DNA from: Telmatactis stephensoni
Taxonomy: Eukaryota > Cnidaria > Anthozoa > Actiniaria > Isophelliidae
Reading direction: 5' to 3'
Length of the DNA: 64,000 nucleotides
Assembly (NCBI GenBank): GCA_029948255.1
Contig: JALIZF010001750.1
Coordinates: 372,001 to 436,000 of the forward strand
Shown in pieces: positions 1-11,460 of the stretch (its first letter is position 1; every line of letters starts with the position of its first letter). The position numbers and the translations under genes are program-made. The notes beneath the pieces are model-generated. The model made no database searches. It was not told where the DNA came from and worked only from the letters and a program-made list of their open reading frames with translations.

Positions 1-578
1 TATTCCCCACCCAAAATGTATGGGAGTCGACCTCAGGAGAGAAATAATATCAAGTTGAATCATTTTATGTAGTATCAATGGTAAAGGTTCAAGTAAGGTT
101 ATCTCCTATGGGGACTCATGTATTTAGGATGGGGATGATCATTTGGGAAAATTCATTTTGTATAAAGGTACCAAAATGGGCCATTTGGCATTCATAAGCT
201 ATTTTTCATATTGAACATATTGTGCTGGCTTCCTGTGTTTCTATTGGGTTTCCTGTTTATTGAAAAGCTGTTTCTAAGCTAATTTCAAGATGGTGGACAA
301 TGTGATGTGTTTCATTCGCTACAATATCTGCAAGTTTTGATGGAATTTTGACAGTTTGAGGCTCCAAACTGCAGGAAATTCAACAAAAATAAATCCACGT
401 GACTCCCAAATATGGAAGAGTCTTCATGACCATGCAAATGATATATTTTTATAGAGATATGTTTGAAATGACTCCTACAAAGCTAGGGGTAAAAACAAAC
501 AGGATTTCAAAATAGTGATCCAGAACACCTCAAAGGTAACAAACTCTGTGATTTGGAGCCCTAAAATTGGATACAACA

Positions 579-895
579 CAGGGGCAGATCCAGGGGAGGT
601 GCGTTGGGTACGGATGCACCCCCCTTTTGGATGACAGTGAAAGCTTTTCTCAAATATAAACATTTTTCATCAATCGTTTTTGGGTCGCTGCATGCTGGTA
701 AATATGGGAATACTTGGAATGCTCCTTTAACGGACCCGTCTTTATTTTTATTATTTTTTATTTATAAGCTTCGCCCTAGGGCGGGAGCAACTCACAGAAC
801 TGTTGTTCCAAAATAAGACTCCCTTTAATCGGCAGTACGTGATCAATCGGATTCCCATAGCTGATTACAGACTAAAAAAGCTGGATCCGCCCCTG
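579..895. mobile_element. MITE with CAGGGGCRGATCC-type terminal inverted repeats
   Basis: The ends CAGGGGCAGATCCAGG and CTGGATCCGCCCCTG are inverted repeats of each other. A 5-bp repeat CAACA flanks both ends and may be part of the target duplication. No coding capacity. It lies in the part of the SNX16 gene beyond exon 4. Related, more decayed copies lie at 2226-2578 and 14411-14522, and a cousin with CAGGGGCGTATCC ends at 12954-13134. The remaining bases 1-578 show no recognisable exon. Confidence 0.75.
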
Positions 896-972
896 CAACA
901 ATCCCACCTAGGTGCACTAGTTAACTGACAACATTGTAAGTTGTGCTTACATTTATTAATCCTACCTTTTAC

Positions 973-3542
973 TTATGGTGGAGTGTCGCAAGATATTATT
1001 GATAAAGAATTGCAGACCATGAGCTCTTTCTTCTATGAAGTCTACAAATAACCATGACCCAAATAGAATGAATTAAGTTGTAATAAATCAATGATTTAAC
1101 ATGAATCCATTCACAAGTCAGTTCACAAGAGTGTCAGGTGCAAGATTGCAGAGAATTTATGCAAAATATTATTAATATTTCATTAGAAAAGAAGGAATGT
1201 TCCCTTCATTTGCATCAATTTTTCTGCAATCCTGCAATTTACAGTTTACTGTATGTCATCAGCTAGCATTTTCACCAACTACTCCTGCTTCGACCATCAG
1301 CTACATATGTATGTTTACTATCAATAATAAGGACAGGGACATGTACTGTTTCATATTATATATACTAATTTGCACAAGGAATGGAAGCACAAGCAACATA
1401 CACAGACTCAAAGTAACATTTCATGAGAGAAGACAATGAACAGTGCCTTTGTTTTTAATTGTTGCTTCTGCATCTGCTTCCATTGCTTCTGAAAAACAGG
1501 CTCTGGTTGTACAAAAAATATAGATAGTGCTGTCTATTGGACAAATCCTTAGCCACTGGATGATGGTCTTATTCAAGAAATTTATACATTGAACAATTAA
1601 TTCACCCAACAGACAGCACCCACTATCCAGCATTTGTGCAATGGGACCCAGGCTTAAGAGTTGAGTTCCACTCTGAATTGCAACACCTCTCCCAAGCCTT
1701 TGTCTTCCCAATTTATGCTTCTTTAGCTTTTTATGGAATATATTCCTTTTACCTGGATCAAAGTTATTTTTAAACCATCTCTTTGCTGGAAGTTTGAAAT
1801 GAAATCCTGGGAAGGAGTCCTCTAACTGGAAGTTGAATTGAGAAAATAATTATTTTTGATGTGACTCAGTCTTGTAGTAGCTTGCCACAGTCACAATAAT
1901 TATTGTGACACTGCAAAAACTCAAAACTTATATTGATAATTATTATCAATATAAGTTTTGAGTTGAACTTAATAGAAAGAGTGCTAAAATGGTGTTAAAA
2001 CACAGGTGCTATATCAGTCACAGGGCCCTTAAAAAAGCCCCTAAAAATGGTCCATACTCCATTTTGAAATGGAAAGGGAGAAGCAAAATCTGGGTGATCT
2101 TCATCTTCAATTCAGCCAGGAATCAACATTGTGTGTGAAACAATCTTTACCCCTAAAAGGTGATTAGCACTAACCCAGAATCTAAAGAAAACAATTGACT
2201 TTAACACAGGATTAACTTTTATCACATGGGCGGATTTAGTGTGGGATGCAGGGGGTGTGTACCCCTCCTGAGACGACTTTGAGTCCTTTTTTCTTAATAT
2301 TTTTCCAAAGCATCCTCTCAGCAGTTTCCAAAATAATATGATGGTGCACCCCCTCCTGAAGACCAGGGGTTTCATTAACATTAGCAATATTTAGCAGATT
2401 CCTACTAAAGATAGGCATCTGAAATACAGATGTCCTACCATTAAAATATTGTATAACTAGAAAAAATAGCCGGTGGTGAATGCCAAAACAGACAGCAATA
2501 AACCGCAAGTAACTGCCTATTAATGAAACCCCTGGAAGAATTGGTGCACCCCTCCTGAAGATAATCCTGGATCTGCCCCATCCTTAAAATTTATGGAGTA
2601 TTGATGGAGAAAAGGGGTAAAAGCACACCGTCAGCCTCAAGTTTATCAGTCCACGGCTGTTATGAGTTACGGACGTTAAATAAGATTGCTTTACCATTGT
2701 TTTACATCTTTAGTGACAAGGAAATAACAAATGTACTACTATATGGGGGAGGGGAGAGGAACATATAGTACACAACTTCAATGAACAGCATTCAAAATAC
2801 ATAATACACGTATGTTAAGTGAATTGTCTTGAAGGGACAATGAAGTTATTAATACTTGAATGCCTGGGGAGGGGGATGACCATACCTTGTCATTTAGACG
2901 AACAAAATCAGTGTATCGTCTAAAAACAAACCAGCTTTTTGCATCATTACGAACTTGGACTTTGTAAACCTACAACAACAACAACATCAAGAAAATTTTG
3001 GTCATTGATGAGTTAGATAAAATACTTTATAGGTACTATTAAACTGAAATTGAAACTGAAAATATCAAGTCAGGGAATATTGATTTATCAGGGAATATTC
3101 AACGCGAGCTTCTCGGAAACAAGCTCATATTAAGTTACTTATTTTATAGAGCACAAGACCAACACGATCGAATTACTGTGGCATCAAGAGTCATTACAAA
3201 AGAAGATACTTCAAAGTTCTCTTGTGGTATACTTCTTATCTTATTCAATTCATCACCGTGAAGTGTTTTAGTGAAGGGGACAAAAACCACAAATTCTCAT
3301 ACAATTTCACTTCAAATCTGTTCAGAAAAATACTCAAAATTTACCGTGAACTTTTCTCTTCTGTCAACCACTTCATAGCCAACAATAGGGGCACGTATTC
3401 CTATAGATGTTTCGTCGTCATTATCGTCACTCATGTTTAGTTTATAAGATCGTTTTGGTCTTTTGATTTTCCGTAATGAATGCATAAAAACTTCGAAAGG
3501 AGAAGAGATGATTAACGAGTGACCACAATCCACTGCGGCCAT
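973..3542 (-). CDS. SNX16: Sorting nexin 16-like protein, 5' part (PX domain), continues off the left edge
   Basis: Four coding exons are visible: 3345-3542, 2886-2969, 1753-1825 and 973-1041. All have GT-AG borders and join in frame (141 codons); later exons must lie left of base 1. The start at 3542 is chosen because the ATG sits in a good context (CAAGATGGCC). The PX domain begins near residue 50 (GYEVVDRREKFT in exon 1), continues with SWFVFRRYTDFVRLNDK in exon 2, FPGFHFKLPAKRWFK in exon 3 and the DFIEERAHGLQFF helix in exon 4. RRYTDF and the LPxKRWF stretch are the signature of PI3P-binding PX domains and resemble SNX16 most closely. Known SNX16 proteins act on early and late endosomes in receptor trafficking and carry a coiled coil after the PX domain; that part is not in the window. 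The intron before exon 4 is uninterrupted, whereas the next one holds two small palindromes and a MITE. Confidence 0.85.
1890..1962. repeat. Two adjacent short palindromes in an SNX16 intron
   Basis: Bases 1890-1909 form a perfect 20-nt palindrome (GTCACAATAATTATTGTGAC). Eleven bases later, 1920-1962 forms a second, 43-nt near-perfect palindrome with arms beginning CTCAAAACTTATATTGATAA. Both sit in the intron between PX exons at 1753 and 2886. They may be remains of tiny inverted-repeat elements. Confidence 0.7.
2226..2578. mobile_element. Decayed MITE of the GGGGCAGATCC family in an SNX16 intron
   Basis: The left end GGGCGGATTTAG and right end CTGGATCTGCCCCA are imperfect inverted repeats of the same kind as the 579-895 element. 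Internally it shares the stretch CCCCTCCTGAGACGACTTTG with the fragment at 14411-14522, so the two are copies of one family. Confidence 0.6.
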
Positions 3543-4084
3543 CTTGGGACAGTACTCTGTACGTCCGGGGGAGGGCTGAGTACTCTCTCTTTTTTCCACG
3601 TTTCGCAAAATTTGTCCTCCCTGGAAAATTTGCTTTGCATAGCGAGGAGAATATAGTCACGAGAATATAGCCACATTTTCTAGGAAAAAAGAAGAAGGAG
3701 AAGGAAGAAAAGGAGAGACCATGTAAAATGTCGGGAAAGGGAAAGATGGTCAGATGGTCTCATCATCCCTATTATTTTTCCATCCCGTCCCTCCCGCCCT
3801 TTCCTCCTCCCTCTTAGAATATTCGAGTGAAATACCGTAGTATTCGGGATAAGGCTGGTGAAATGAAACTTTATTTGCCTCCCTAGCTTTGTATCCGGCC
3901 CCGGGGGGCTTTGTATTACATTTTACAAAGTTTTTATTGCTGTTTTTTCGTCAGCCAAAAAGCAGGATTTCAAAGTTGACGGTCGGGTCAGTTAAATGAT
4001 GGGACCGCATCTTTTGAGGGACAACATTCCACTTGAAGTTGTAATAAAATACATGCGGTAAACATCTAGTCCAGGCGTATTAAG

Positions 4085-4228
4085 CAGATTCCGTATGAGT
4101 GTGAAACGGAACGCGCCGTACCGTGACCGTGCCAGTACCGTGATGTCTAGTCACTATAAAAACATTTGAAATTCCTGCCGTAACCGTGCCGTGACCGTGC
4201 GATGCCGTTTTCACACAGTATTTGAATG
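4085..4228. mobile_element. MITE with CAGATTYCGTATGAGTGTGAAACGG ends
   Basis: The left end (CCGTATGAGTGTGAAACGG) is matched by an inverted right end (CCGTTTTCACACAGTA). The interior repeats the words CCGTGACCGTGCC and ACCGTG. The same terminal sequence recurs at 28248-28275 and at both ends of 31532-31680, so it is a family with at least three copies here. Confidence 0.65.
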
Positions 4229-4493
4229 GGAGTAATTTAAAACGGAGTTTTGGAAAGGTGTTCCTATAGCTAAGTGGAACTGTCCGATATCGAGAGTGTT
4301 TCTACTGTACTTACCACGGATGCTTCAACCAAACTTTCGTTTGATTATCCTTTATTAGGATAATATCAAAATACGAATGTAACCTCGGACAAAGACTTCA
4401 CTGATGATCATCAAGAAAATTAAATCGAAAATTCATAAACTCCTTTAACGTATCATGAACAGCGTAACGTCAAAGAAGAAATGCACGAAAGAT

Positions 4494-4522
4494 GTTCAAG
4501 TTCAAGTTCAAGTTTTTTATTC
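4494..4522 (-). mobile_element. 3' tail of a minus-strand retroposon
   Basis: On the minus strand the sequence reads AATAAAAAACTTGAACTTGAA followed by a further CTTGAA unit, a polyadenylation-like word followed by short tandem repeats. This is how many non-LTR elements and SINEs end. The body would lie to the right (4523 to about 5000), where no reverse transcriptase could be recognised. Confidence 0.35.
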
Positions 4523-5566
4523 ACACTTCTTTTACAATGTTACATGTTTCTCTTTTATATATAACAATCAGGATAACAATATAAACAATAAAAATGAACA
4601 GTTAGGATGTGTTTAGTTGGTTTAAATATAAATTTTGGAAGTGTGCGGTAGCTAGAGGAGCAAGGCTTTCGGGCTGGCTACCGCCACTTGTTGATTTTAA
4701 TAGAATTGGTGTGAACGGTGATGAAAATTTATTCTTTTATTTGCTCTTTATTTCTATTTATGTATAAAGTATTCTTTTAGATATGGTGAACTTTGATTGG
4801 TTATGTGCTACCTCCCTGGGGATGTGGAACAAACATATTAGCATTACAATAAAACTTCGCCGAATAGACTACCCCGATTAGACATTATAATCATTAAGTG
4901 TCTACGTAGCGCATCGGTCTAAGGTGATATCTAAAGGTATGGATTAGGGTCCGGATATCGTCTCCCTCCCTGGCCTTCGGGCTAAGACAACTGTTTTATG
5001 TAGCACCGGGATAGCGTGGATGGGGCCGAAATCTTCATCCTTAACGTAAGTCGATTCGATGTCTCAGCTTCTTTGAATGTCTCGGGAGAATCGTCCCAAA
5101 ATTTATTTCTTCATTTCAATTATTTCTTCATTTTGTGTCCGGGGGGTCCGATTTAGGGGTTACAGGTTCGAGCCGTGTCGGGACCCTTTTTCTTTTTTTT
5201 CTTTCTTTTTTTTCCCTTTCTTTTTTATTCTCTTATATATTTGTCTAATCTTTCTTAGTTTTTCACTATTAGATTGCAGTGTTTATACTTTTAAAAATAA
5301 ATCTTTGATATTTTCATTCTCGTACCCAGAGCACCTCGGTTGTCGTACGAGAATGATCCAAAGCAGCAAGAGAATTATCTCTACAATCTCAGACATAACT
5401 GTTAGGACTAATTTCGGCCTTTTAGGATCTTCTCTTTTTGGTTGCATGCTCAGGATACTTCCCACCCCACCCCCTCCCCATACAAATGTTGTAATAGTTG
5501 TGAATGTACTTGCAAACTGAACAGCCACCATTCGGCTTCAACATTGAGAGGGGGATTGCATGACAA

Positions 5567-5665
5567 ATGATTTGAAAACCTTGAATTCTTCCAGCAATAG
5601 AGCAATGATATGAAATCATGTTAGAAACTAAAAAGTCCTAACGGGTTTTGTCCAAGATTGTAGTT
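5567..5665 (-). repeat. Dispersed repeat copy, inverted relative to the two copies near 40 kb
   Basis: Read on the minus strand this matches the segments at 39958-40060 and 40737-40830: all contain a run around CTTGGACAAAACCC, then GGACTTTTTCAGTTTCTAACAT and an AAGAATTCAAGGTTTTCAAAT block. No coding content. Confidence 0.65.
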
Positions 5666-6184
5666 AAAACCGAATGGTAACTTTCCCCACCCTTAATTAA
5701 CACCGTCGTAAAGCATATTCATATCGAAACCTGTGATGAAACACCATTCTTTAGGACAGAAAAGCAGGGGAATATTATTGCGTCACTAGTTTATGCGTTT
5801 TAAGGTGTCTGGCTTCCACTAAAATTTCAGTCTAACCCGCGTGACGGGATGTCATTTTACCAGTAATTATAAAGTACAGTCTAAGTAAAATGAAAAATTT
5901 AGCGAATTAAAAGTTATTTGCAAAAGGGTGGGGTAGGGCATTTTCAGTGGCCTTTTTCCGAAAACAACGGTTTTGCCTGCGAAGGAGGTTAGATCGATGA
6001 CATCCTGAAAATAAACGACTGGCCCGTCATGAGAAAGAAGCTATTGTTTTGAAGGTCGTTTTATATTATTATCAATTTTTAAGAAGAAAAAATAAACCCC
6101 GCCACAATCCATTTTCATTTCACAATGACGGCCCTTCTTTTGTCGATTTAAGGTGGCCCGTACCTATTGATTTCTTTGTCAGAC

Positions 6185-8096
6185 GTGTTTATATAGGATA
6201 TGCAATTCAATAGGGCATTTGGTTGTATGCAAAAAATTGTGTGTATAGTGTATATAGGGTATGCCATAAAGAAACTAAATAAATAGGTAAAAAAGTGGAA
6301 TGAAAAATAGAAAGAAAAATAAATAAGTAAAAAATAAATGAACTAAATAAATAGGTAAAAAAGGGGGATAAAACAAAAAGAAAAAGAGGAAAAATGTTTT
6401 TAAGGAGAAGCAAAAACTAGATAAGTGGATAGCTAAAATAGTGAAATAGGAGAAAATAAATAAATAAATAAAACATAAAAAATAATGAAAAAAGAAAAAT
6501 GAATAAAAATTAAAAATAATAGAGAGCAAAACCGTGTAAAGAAAAAATAGTAGGAGGGGAGGGGAGGGGTGTGTGGATAAGGAATGTAGTGTGGTTAGGA
6601 AGGAATGTAAGGAATGTAGGTAAACTGTGCATAGAGGGAATAATGTTGCGAGACACACGAAACAAAGCAGACATAAAATAATAGAGTGTATAGATAAATG
6701 GTATAAGGTAAACAATCGATGTGGGTATCGAAAAATAACATGAATAACATACAGGGAAATCTAAGTAAAATCTAAGTGAGCTCAAATAGATAGGACTGTG
6801 GTCGCGTCTCGTACAAGAAGGGGAACCGACGGAAAGGTCGCCGAAACTGCTTGTGTACTATTCATCAGGAGCAAGATACAAAGCAGCGGATGTAAACCCA
6901 CGCGTTTCGTAACTTAAAAGCGCTTCAAGTCTTGCCCTACACGTGATCGGACGACTGAAGTACGAGAGGCGCCACGTAGGGAAGGAGGTCGTAAAGTGTG
7001 TAAGAATAAAGGAAAGACTTACTACGATGATGTATAATTTGTGGACATGGCTCACATGGTACACCAATCTTGAGTTGAACCGTGATAAATTGTCGAGAGA
7101 GTATAAAGAGTGGCTTGCAGATGGACGGATAGCTGAGAGTGAGGTCAATGTAATGTGAGAGGGGGCGTAACGCAAGTGACTGCGGGATGGTGTAGGATGA
7201 TACGGGACAACGTGAGTTGGGTTGCCTGTGTGTGGCGTGTAATATTAGGGGAGGGAACGGGTGTCTGTTATTAGGTCGTGGGCCTGTGTATGGGCCTGTG
7301 AGGGTAGTATGGTCATGGGCCTGAGTGATTATGGGTAGGGGTACACTTGGTGTGGGTAGGTTGGTAGTCGGCAAGGATAGGGGCGGGTGTACTTGGGGTG
7401 GGTGACAGGTCAAGAGGGGAGGGGTGGACAGGTATGGGGTTAGGGGGATCTTTAGAAGAAGAGTGTGTGTGTTGGGGGGGGGGGTGTCTGTTATTAGGTC
7501 ATAGGCCTGTGTGTGGGCCTGGCGTGAGTGATTATGGGTAGGGGTACATTTGGTGTAGGTAGGTGGGTAGTCGACAAGGATAGGGGTGGGTGTACTTGGG
7601 GTGGGTGACAGGTCAAAAGGGGAGGGGTGGACAGGTATGGGGTTAGGGGGATCTTTAGAAGAAGAGTGTGTGTGTGTGTGTGTTAGGGAGGTGTCTGTTA
7701 TTAGGTCGTAGGCCTGTGTGTGGGCCGGTGAGGGTAGTATGGTCATGGGCGTGAGTGATTATGGGTAGGGGTACATTTGGTGTGGGTAGGTGGGTAGTCG
7801 GTGAGGATAAGGGTGGGTATACATGGGAGTACATTGTGAGTTGTGCTGTTGGTGGGTGCCTGGAGGGGGGCTGGGTGATTGGGAGGGAGCAGTTGTAGGA
7901 TGATTTTGTTGTTAGTTTTGTAGCAGAGGTTGTTGGTGTGTGTGCTGGTGGTGGCAGTGGAAGAAATAAATGTGCTAGTGTGGCTTGGGAGGGTAAAGGG
8001 AATGAGGAGATGGTATATGCGAGAGAGGGAGGAGGATGGGATGTGAGTGCAAGTGTTGAAAACAGGGGCACAAATGAACCTAGAGAATATGCATAT
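6185..8096. mobile_element. 1.9 kb insertion of unknown class with a 16-bp target-site duplication
   Basis: The 16-mer GATTTCTTTGTCAGAC occurs at 6169-6184 and again at 8097-8112, just where the left arm of the foldback element is broken, so the DNA between is an insertion. A duplication this long fits target-primed retroposition better than a cut-and-paste transposon. The insert has an A-rich part (6280-6520), a mixed-composition part (6780-7160) and a G/T-rich minisatellite (7261-7810). It has no terminal inverted repeats and no recognisable protein domain. Confidence 0.7.
7261..7810. repeat. G/T-rich minisatellite, unit about 207-223 bp, about 2.6 copies
   Basis: The word GTGTCTGTTATTAGGTC recurs at 7261, 7484 and 7691. 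Each unit also holds GTGGGTGACAGGTCAAGAGG, TTTAGAAGAAGAGTGTGTG and GATTATGGGTAGGGGTACA. Long open frames across it on the minus strand are Thr/Pro/His-rich translations of the repeat and are not called as genes. Confidence 0.85.
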
Positions 8097-9890
8097 GATT
8101 TCTTTGTCAGACATAAATTTTAATCGCGTCTTTTTATATCAAAACCTTGTCCGATTTCTGAGAAATTTACAGCCATTTGTCTACAAGCCTTGAAATTTGT
8201 ACCGGTAATTATTTTTCTGCGAATTAGATCAAATAATTCAAGATATAAGACGATTTTTAAAAGCAGCTTTTTGAGAAAAATTGGTCATAAATCCAAAATT
8301 CTAAGGTGAATTTTTTTCCTATTTCGTTAAGCCAGTACAAAAGCATAGAGGACTACATACAACATGTATCGTGCCAATTTAATCCTTAGAAGTTGCGATA
8401 CATGCAAAATTTGCGCTGCCTGTGACGACGCAAAATTATGTAGTCAAAACTACCGCCAAAATCTCAACAAAATTTCAAAACCAGCGAGAACCATATCTGC
8501 TATAAGAAAGAAAAATGCCTATTGTAACTTGTGAACAAAATATCGAGACACGAAAAGCTAAACGCCAATGTTATCCTCAAGCAAACTTGCATGGGGAGTA
8601 ATTTTTGTGACCACGAGGTGAACGTTACGAATTTGTATTACTTCGACTTCTACAAATTCTGTCGAATTGTTTCCTAAAATTGTCTAGGTATGGGGTAGAA
8701 CAAGATGTTAACATGCCTGTTGCCAAGTGTCGTTGTCTTTGCTGCACTATGTATAATTCAGTAAGCTTCAAAAGTAAGCAACTACATCGAGTCGACGTTT
8801 GAGTTGCCAAGGTAAAGCCCTCATGGTTTGTTAATTTATTCAAAACAACACCTTACTATATATATATATCTGTTGCAAAATTCCGCACGGGATCTAGACT
8901 TTTGGGAATAAAGACAGTAGCTCTCTGAATACAATTGCTTCTGAGTCTAAATCCCGTGTGGAATTTTGCAATAGATAGTAAGGTGTTGTTTTGAATAAAT
9001 TAACAAACCATGAGGGTTTTACCTTGGCAGCTCAAACGTCGACTCGATGTAGTTGCTAACTTTTGAAGCTTACTGAATTATACATAGTGCAGCAAAGACA
9101 ACGACACTTGGCAACAGGCTAGGTATGTTAACATCTTGTTCTACCCCATACCTAGAAAATTTCAGAAAACAATTCGACAGCTATTTGTAGAAGTCGAAGT
9201 AATACAAATTCGTAACGTTCACCTCGTGGTCACAAAAATTACTCCCCAAGTTTGCTTGAGGATAACATTGGCGTTTAGCTTTTCGTGTCTCGATATTTTG
9301 CTCACAAGTTACAATAGGCATTTGTCTTTCTTATAGCAGATATGGTTCTCGCTGGTTTTGAAATTTTGTTGAGATTTTGGCGGTAGTTTTGACTACATAA
9401 TTTTGCGTCGTCACAGGCAGCGCAAATTTTGTATCGCAACTTCTAAGGATTAAATTGGCGCGATACATGTTGTATATAGTCGTCCCCTATGCCTTTGTAC
9501 TGGATTAACGAAATAGGAAAAAAATTCACCTTTAATAGAATTTTGGATTTATGACCAATTTTTCTCAAAAAGCTACTTTTAAAAATCGTCTGATATCTCT
9601 AATTATTTGATCTAATTCGCAGAAAAATAATTACCGGTACAAATTTCAAGGCTTGCAGACAAATGGCTGTAAATTTCTCAGAAATCGGACAAGGTTTTGA
9701 TATAAAAAGACGCGATTGAAATTCATGCCCAACAAACAAATCAATAGGTACGGGCCACCTTAAAAAGCGTGGTGATAAATTTACAGATCTATACTTCTCT
9801 TTTCGGAATGCACGAAAATCGTAGATGTCGATTGTGTCATAGTGTTTTCAGGGGAAATTTTAGTAATTTTCTCCCGATTTGAAGCGCAAG

Positions 9891-10150
9891 CAAGGTTGGC
9901 CGAGCGGTGAGAGCGCCGGTCTGTCATCTCCGTGGCCCCGAGTTCGATTCCCGGACGGGGCATCACATGTGGCTTGAGTTTCTTGTTCCTTCTCTCCCTT
10001 ACTTCGAGGGTTTTTTCTCAGGGTACTCCGGTTTTTCCTCCCTCGGTAAAAAACAAACTAGTTTCGATCTAAGCTGTGCTCCGTGATCAGACATGGGTCG
10101 TATTGTGGCTGCTACGTGTGTGTGTATATAAATTTGTATGTAAATGTGTA
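9891..10150 (+). mobile_element. tRNA-derived SINE
   Basis: The head resembles a tRNA: an A-box-like GTTGGCCGAGCGGTGAGAG, then a B box GAGTTCGATTCC near 9938-9950, followed by a non-CCA body. The body contains the block GGGTACTCCGGTTTTTCCTCC at 10020-10041, which resembles the conserved central domain reported in several animal SINE families. A second copy lies inverted at 28262-28490 and a related one inverted at 49710-50035. It ends about 200 bases upstream of the secreted-protein gene and could contribute to its promoter or 5' leader. Confidence 0.7.
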
Positions 10151-10352
10151 AATGTGCAACTGTGGAGGGATAATTACCTCGCGAGTTAGTTTGCAAAGAG
10201 TCTGGCGGGTGACCAGAGTCATTGACAGCTCACTATATTTCAAAAAACTCTTCAACATGAACTTTTTCTTGTTTTTTTTTGCCTTAATTTTTAAGTTGAT
10301 GAGCGCAGACGTCGGTCATCATTCTCGAGTGAATTTTAACAAGAGTCAGACC

Positions 10353-11233
10353 ATGTATCGCTTTTGTCTTGTCATGTCCCTGGCGTTTCTTTTGATGAGC
10401 AGCGATGCTCAAGGGAGAAGCGGTTGGGTAAAACTGAATGAATATGGTAAGCCTGTCTGCTTCGAGGGAAAGAATAACCGTTCTGGTGATTTCCACTCCA
10501 AGCGCGCTGGGTTCGTGGCCGCTGTAAAGCTTGTTCACAAAAGTGGAGAGATACGGTGTAGCAGTGATGCCGTTAAATACAACAGCTTTTTTGGTTGCCA
10601 CGACTATCGTGGACTGACAAAATATCCTCTGAATGTTGTTGTTACCAACAAAGACAACAATATCAAGTTCCCTACAAGTGGCATAAAGTAAGTGTAAGTG
10701 ATGAATTGCTGTTAGGGTTCAATTTTTGTTTCGCCACTTCTTTTAAAACCGTGTAGCTGAAACTTAATGAGCTTTAAATGCCTTTTAAAGAGCGCACCGT
10801 TTGCTTCCCGAGAGACCAGCTTCGTGCTGGGAAAAATTCCGACATTAAACATAATTGGTTTACCTATTATGCGAAATGCAGTAATTTCATTTTAGGGCGT
10901 ACAGTGCCCTCACCTTCAATAATACACCACTGATATCTAAGATCTTTTATTTTCAAGTTATTAATTTATTTCGTGTATGGTTCATGTATTTTCTCATCTA
11001 AAAACATCTTTTTCTTCAGTATTTTGTCCGAAGCAAGTCCTGCCTTCTGGTATGCGCTCGATGGAGTCAACTCCAGATCCAAAGAGATCGTCTTGCAGAA
11101 CAGCTTTTCCACACCGTACTACGTAAACAAGGGTCAAGTCTTGAAAGTCTGGAACGGCGAGGATCTGTTCAACAAATGGGAGAGCGATAACTCTGGACGA
11201 GTGTGTGTAGATGTTTATGGCTATATGATATAG
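10353..11233 (+). CDS. Small secreted protein of unknown function, two exons
   Basis: Exon 1 is 10353-10687 (donor GTAAGT) and exon 2 is 11020-11233 (acceptor TTTCTTCAG); they join in frame and give 182 residues. The start at 10353 yields a clear signal peptide (CLVMSLAFLLMSSDAQG). An in-frame ATG at 10257 would add a second hydrophobic stretch, so the true start is uncertain. The mature protein has few cysteines (about four), two Trp-containing segments (SGWVKLNEYGKPVCF and PAFWYALDGV) and a conserved-looking end around ESDNSGRVCVDVYGYMI. That pattern suggests a compact beta-rich extracellular domain, but I do not recognise the family. A SINE lies just upstream. The gene stands alone with no functional neighbours. 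Confidence 0.7.
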
Positions 11234-11288
11234 ATCACTGTAAAACCAGGGAAGTGTTCCCTCACGTTGGTGAAACAATCAAAGCCTC

Positions 11289-11294
11289 AAATAA
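11289..11294 (+). other. Polyadenylation signal of the secreted-protein gene
   Basis: AATAAA lies 56 bases after the stop codon at 11233, a normal spacing for a short 3' UTR. Confidence 0.6.
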
Positions 11295-11460
11295 AACGTG
11301 ATTAGTGAGGATTTTGTTGTTTGTAATTTCTTTCTGTCTGTATTCCTGTACCCCGCTAGCAGTAAGTGAAAATAAGTGTCCTTGTCCAAAGCAGTGGCAA
11401 AAAACTCCAATCTGAAGCTTTTCGAGAATGGAAGGAAATTGATCTTTAATCACGTAAATC

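Larger units (their letters stand above)
3543..6147. other. Intergenic region without a supported gene
   Basis: This is the upstream side of SNX16. It holds a MITE (4085-4228), a retroposon-type tail (4494-4522), a pyrimidine-rich tract (5190-5260) next to a sequence resembling a tRNA B box (GGTTCGAGCC near 5165), and a dispersed repeat (5567-5665). The open frames here are low-complexity and I see no exon with homology or splice support. Confidence 0.5.
6152..9759. mobile_element. Long foldback (palindromic) DNA element flanked by TTAA, interrupted by a later insertion
   Basis: The element starts GGTGGCCCGTACC at 6152 and ends with its inverse at 9759. TTAA stands directly outside both ends (6148-6151 and 9760-9763), which fits the TTAA target duplication of piggyBac or Kolobok elements. 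The left arm (6152-6184, resuming at 8113 and running to 8900) and right arm (8944-9759) are inverted copies of each other at high identity, around a 43-base loop. Left and right arms can be followed base by base, for instance GATATAAAAAGACGCGATT on the right. Without the insertion at 6185-8112 the element would be about 1.7 kb. No transposase is visible, so it is non-autonomous. Confidence 0.85.

Noticed and set aside
1..578. Search for further SNX16 exons
   Set aside because: No segment with splice sites, phase and similarity to the post-PX region could be found; the rest of the gene is presumably outside the window.
5077..5520. 147-codon plus-strand frame
   Set aside because: Mostly Phe/Ser/Leu encoded by a T-rich tract; no homology and no splice support.
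6275..6715. 146-codon minus-strand frame
   Set aside because: Encoded by A-rich low-complexity DNA inside the 6185-8096 insertion.
6937..7746. 269-codon open frame on the minus strand
   Set aside because: It is a translation of the G/T-rich minisatellite (Thr, Pro, His and Ser repeats) with no domain; repeat periodicity explains its length.
7655..8114. Two further long minus-strand frames
   Set aside because: Same minisatellite and its flank; overlapping frames of equal quality.
9891..9965. Possible functional tRNA gene
   Set aside because: A and B boxes are present, but the sequence continues into a SINE body and no convincing cloverleaf acceptor stem closes it.
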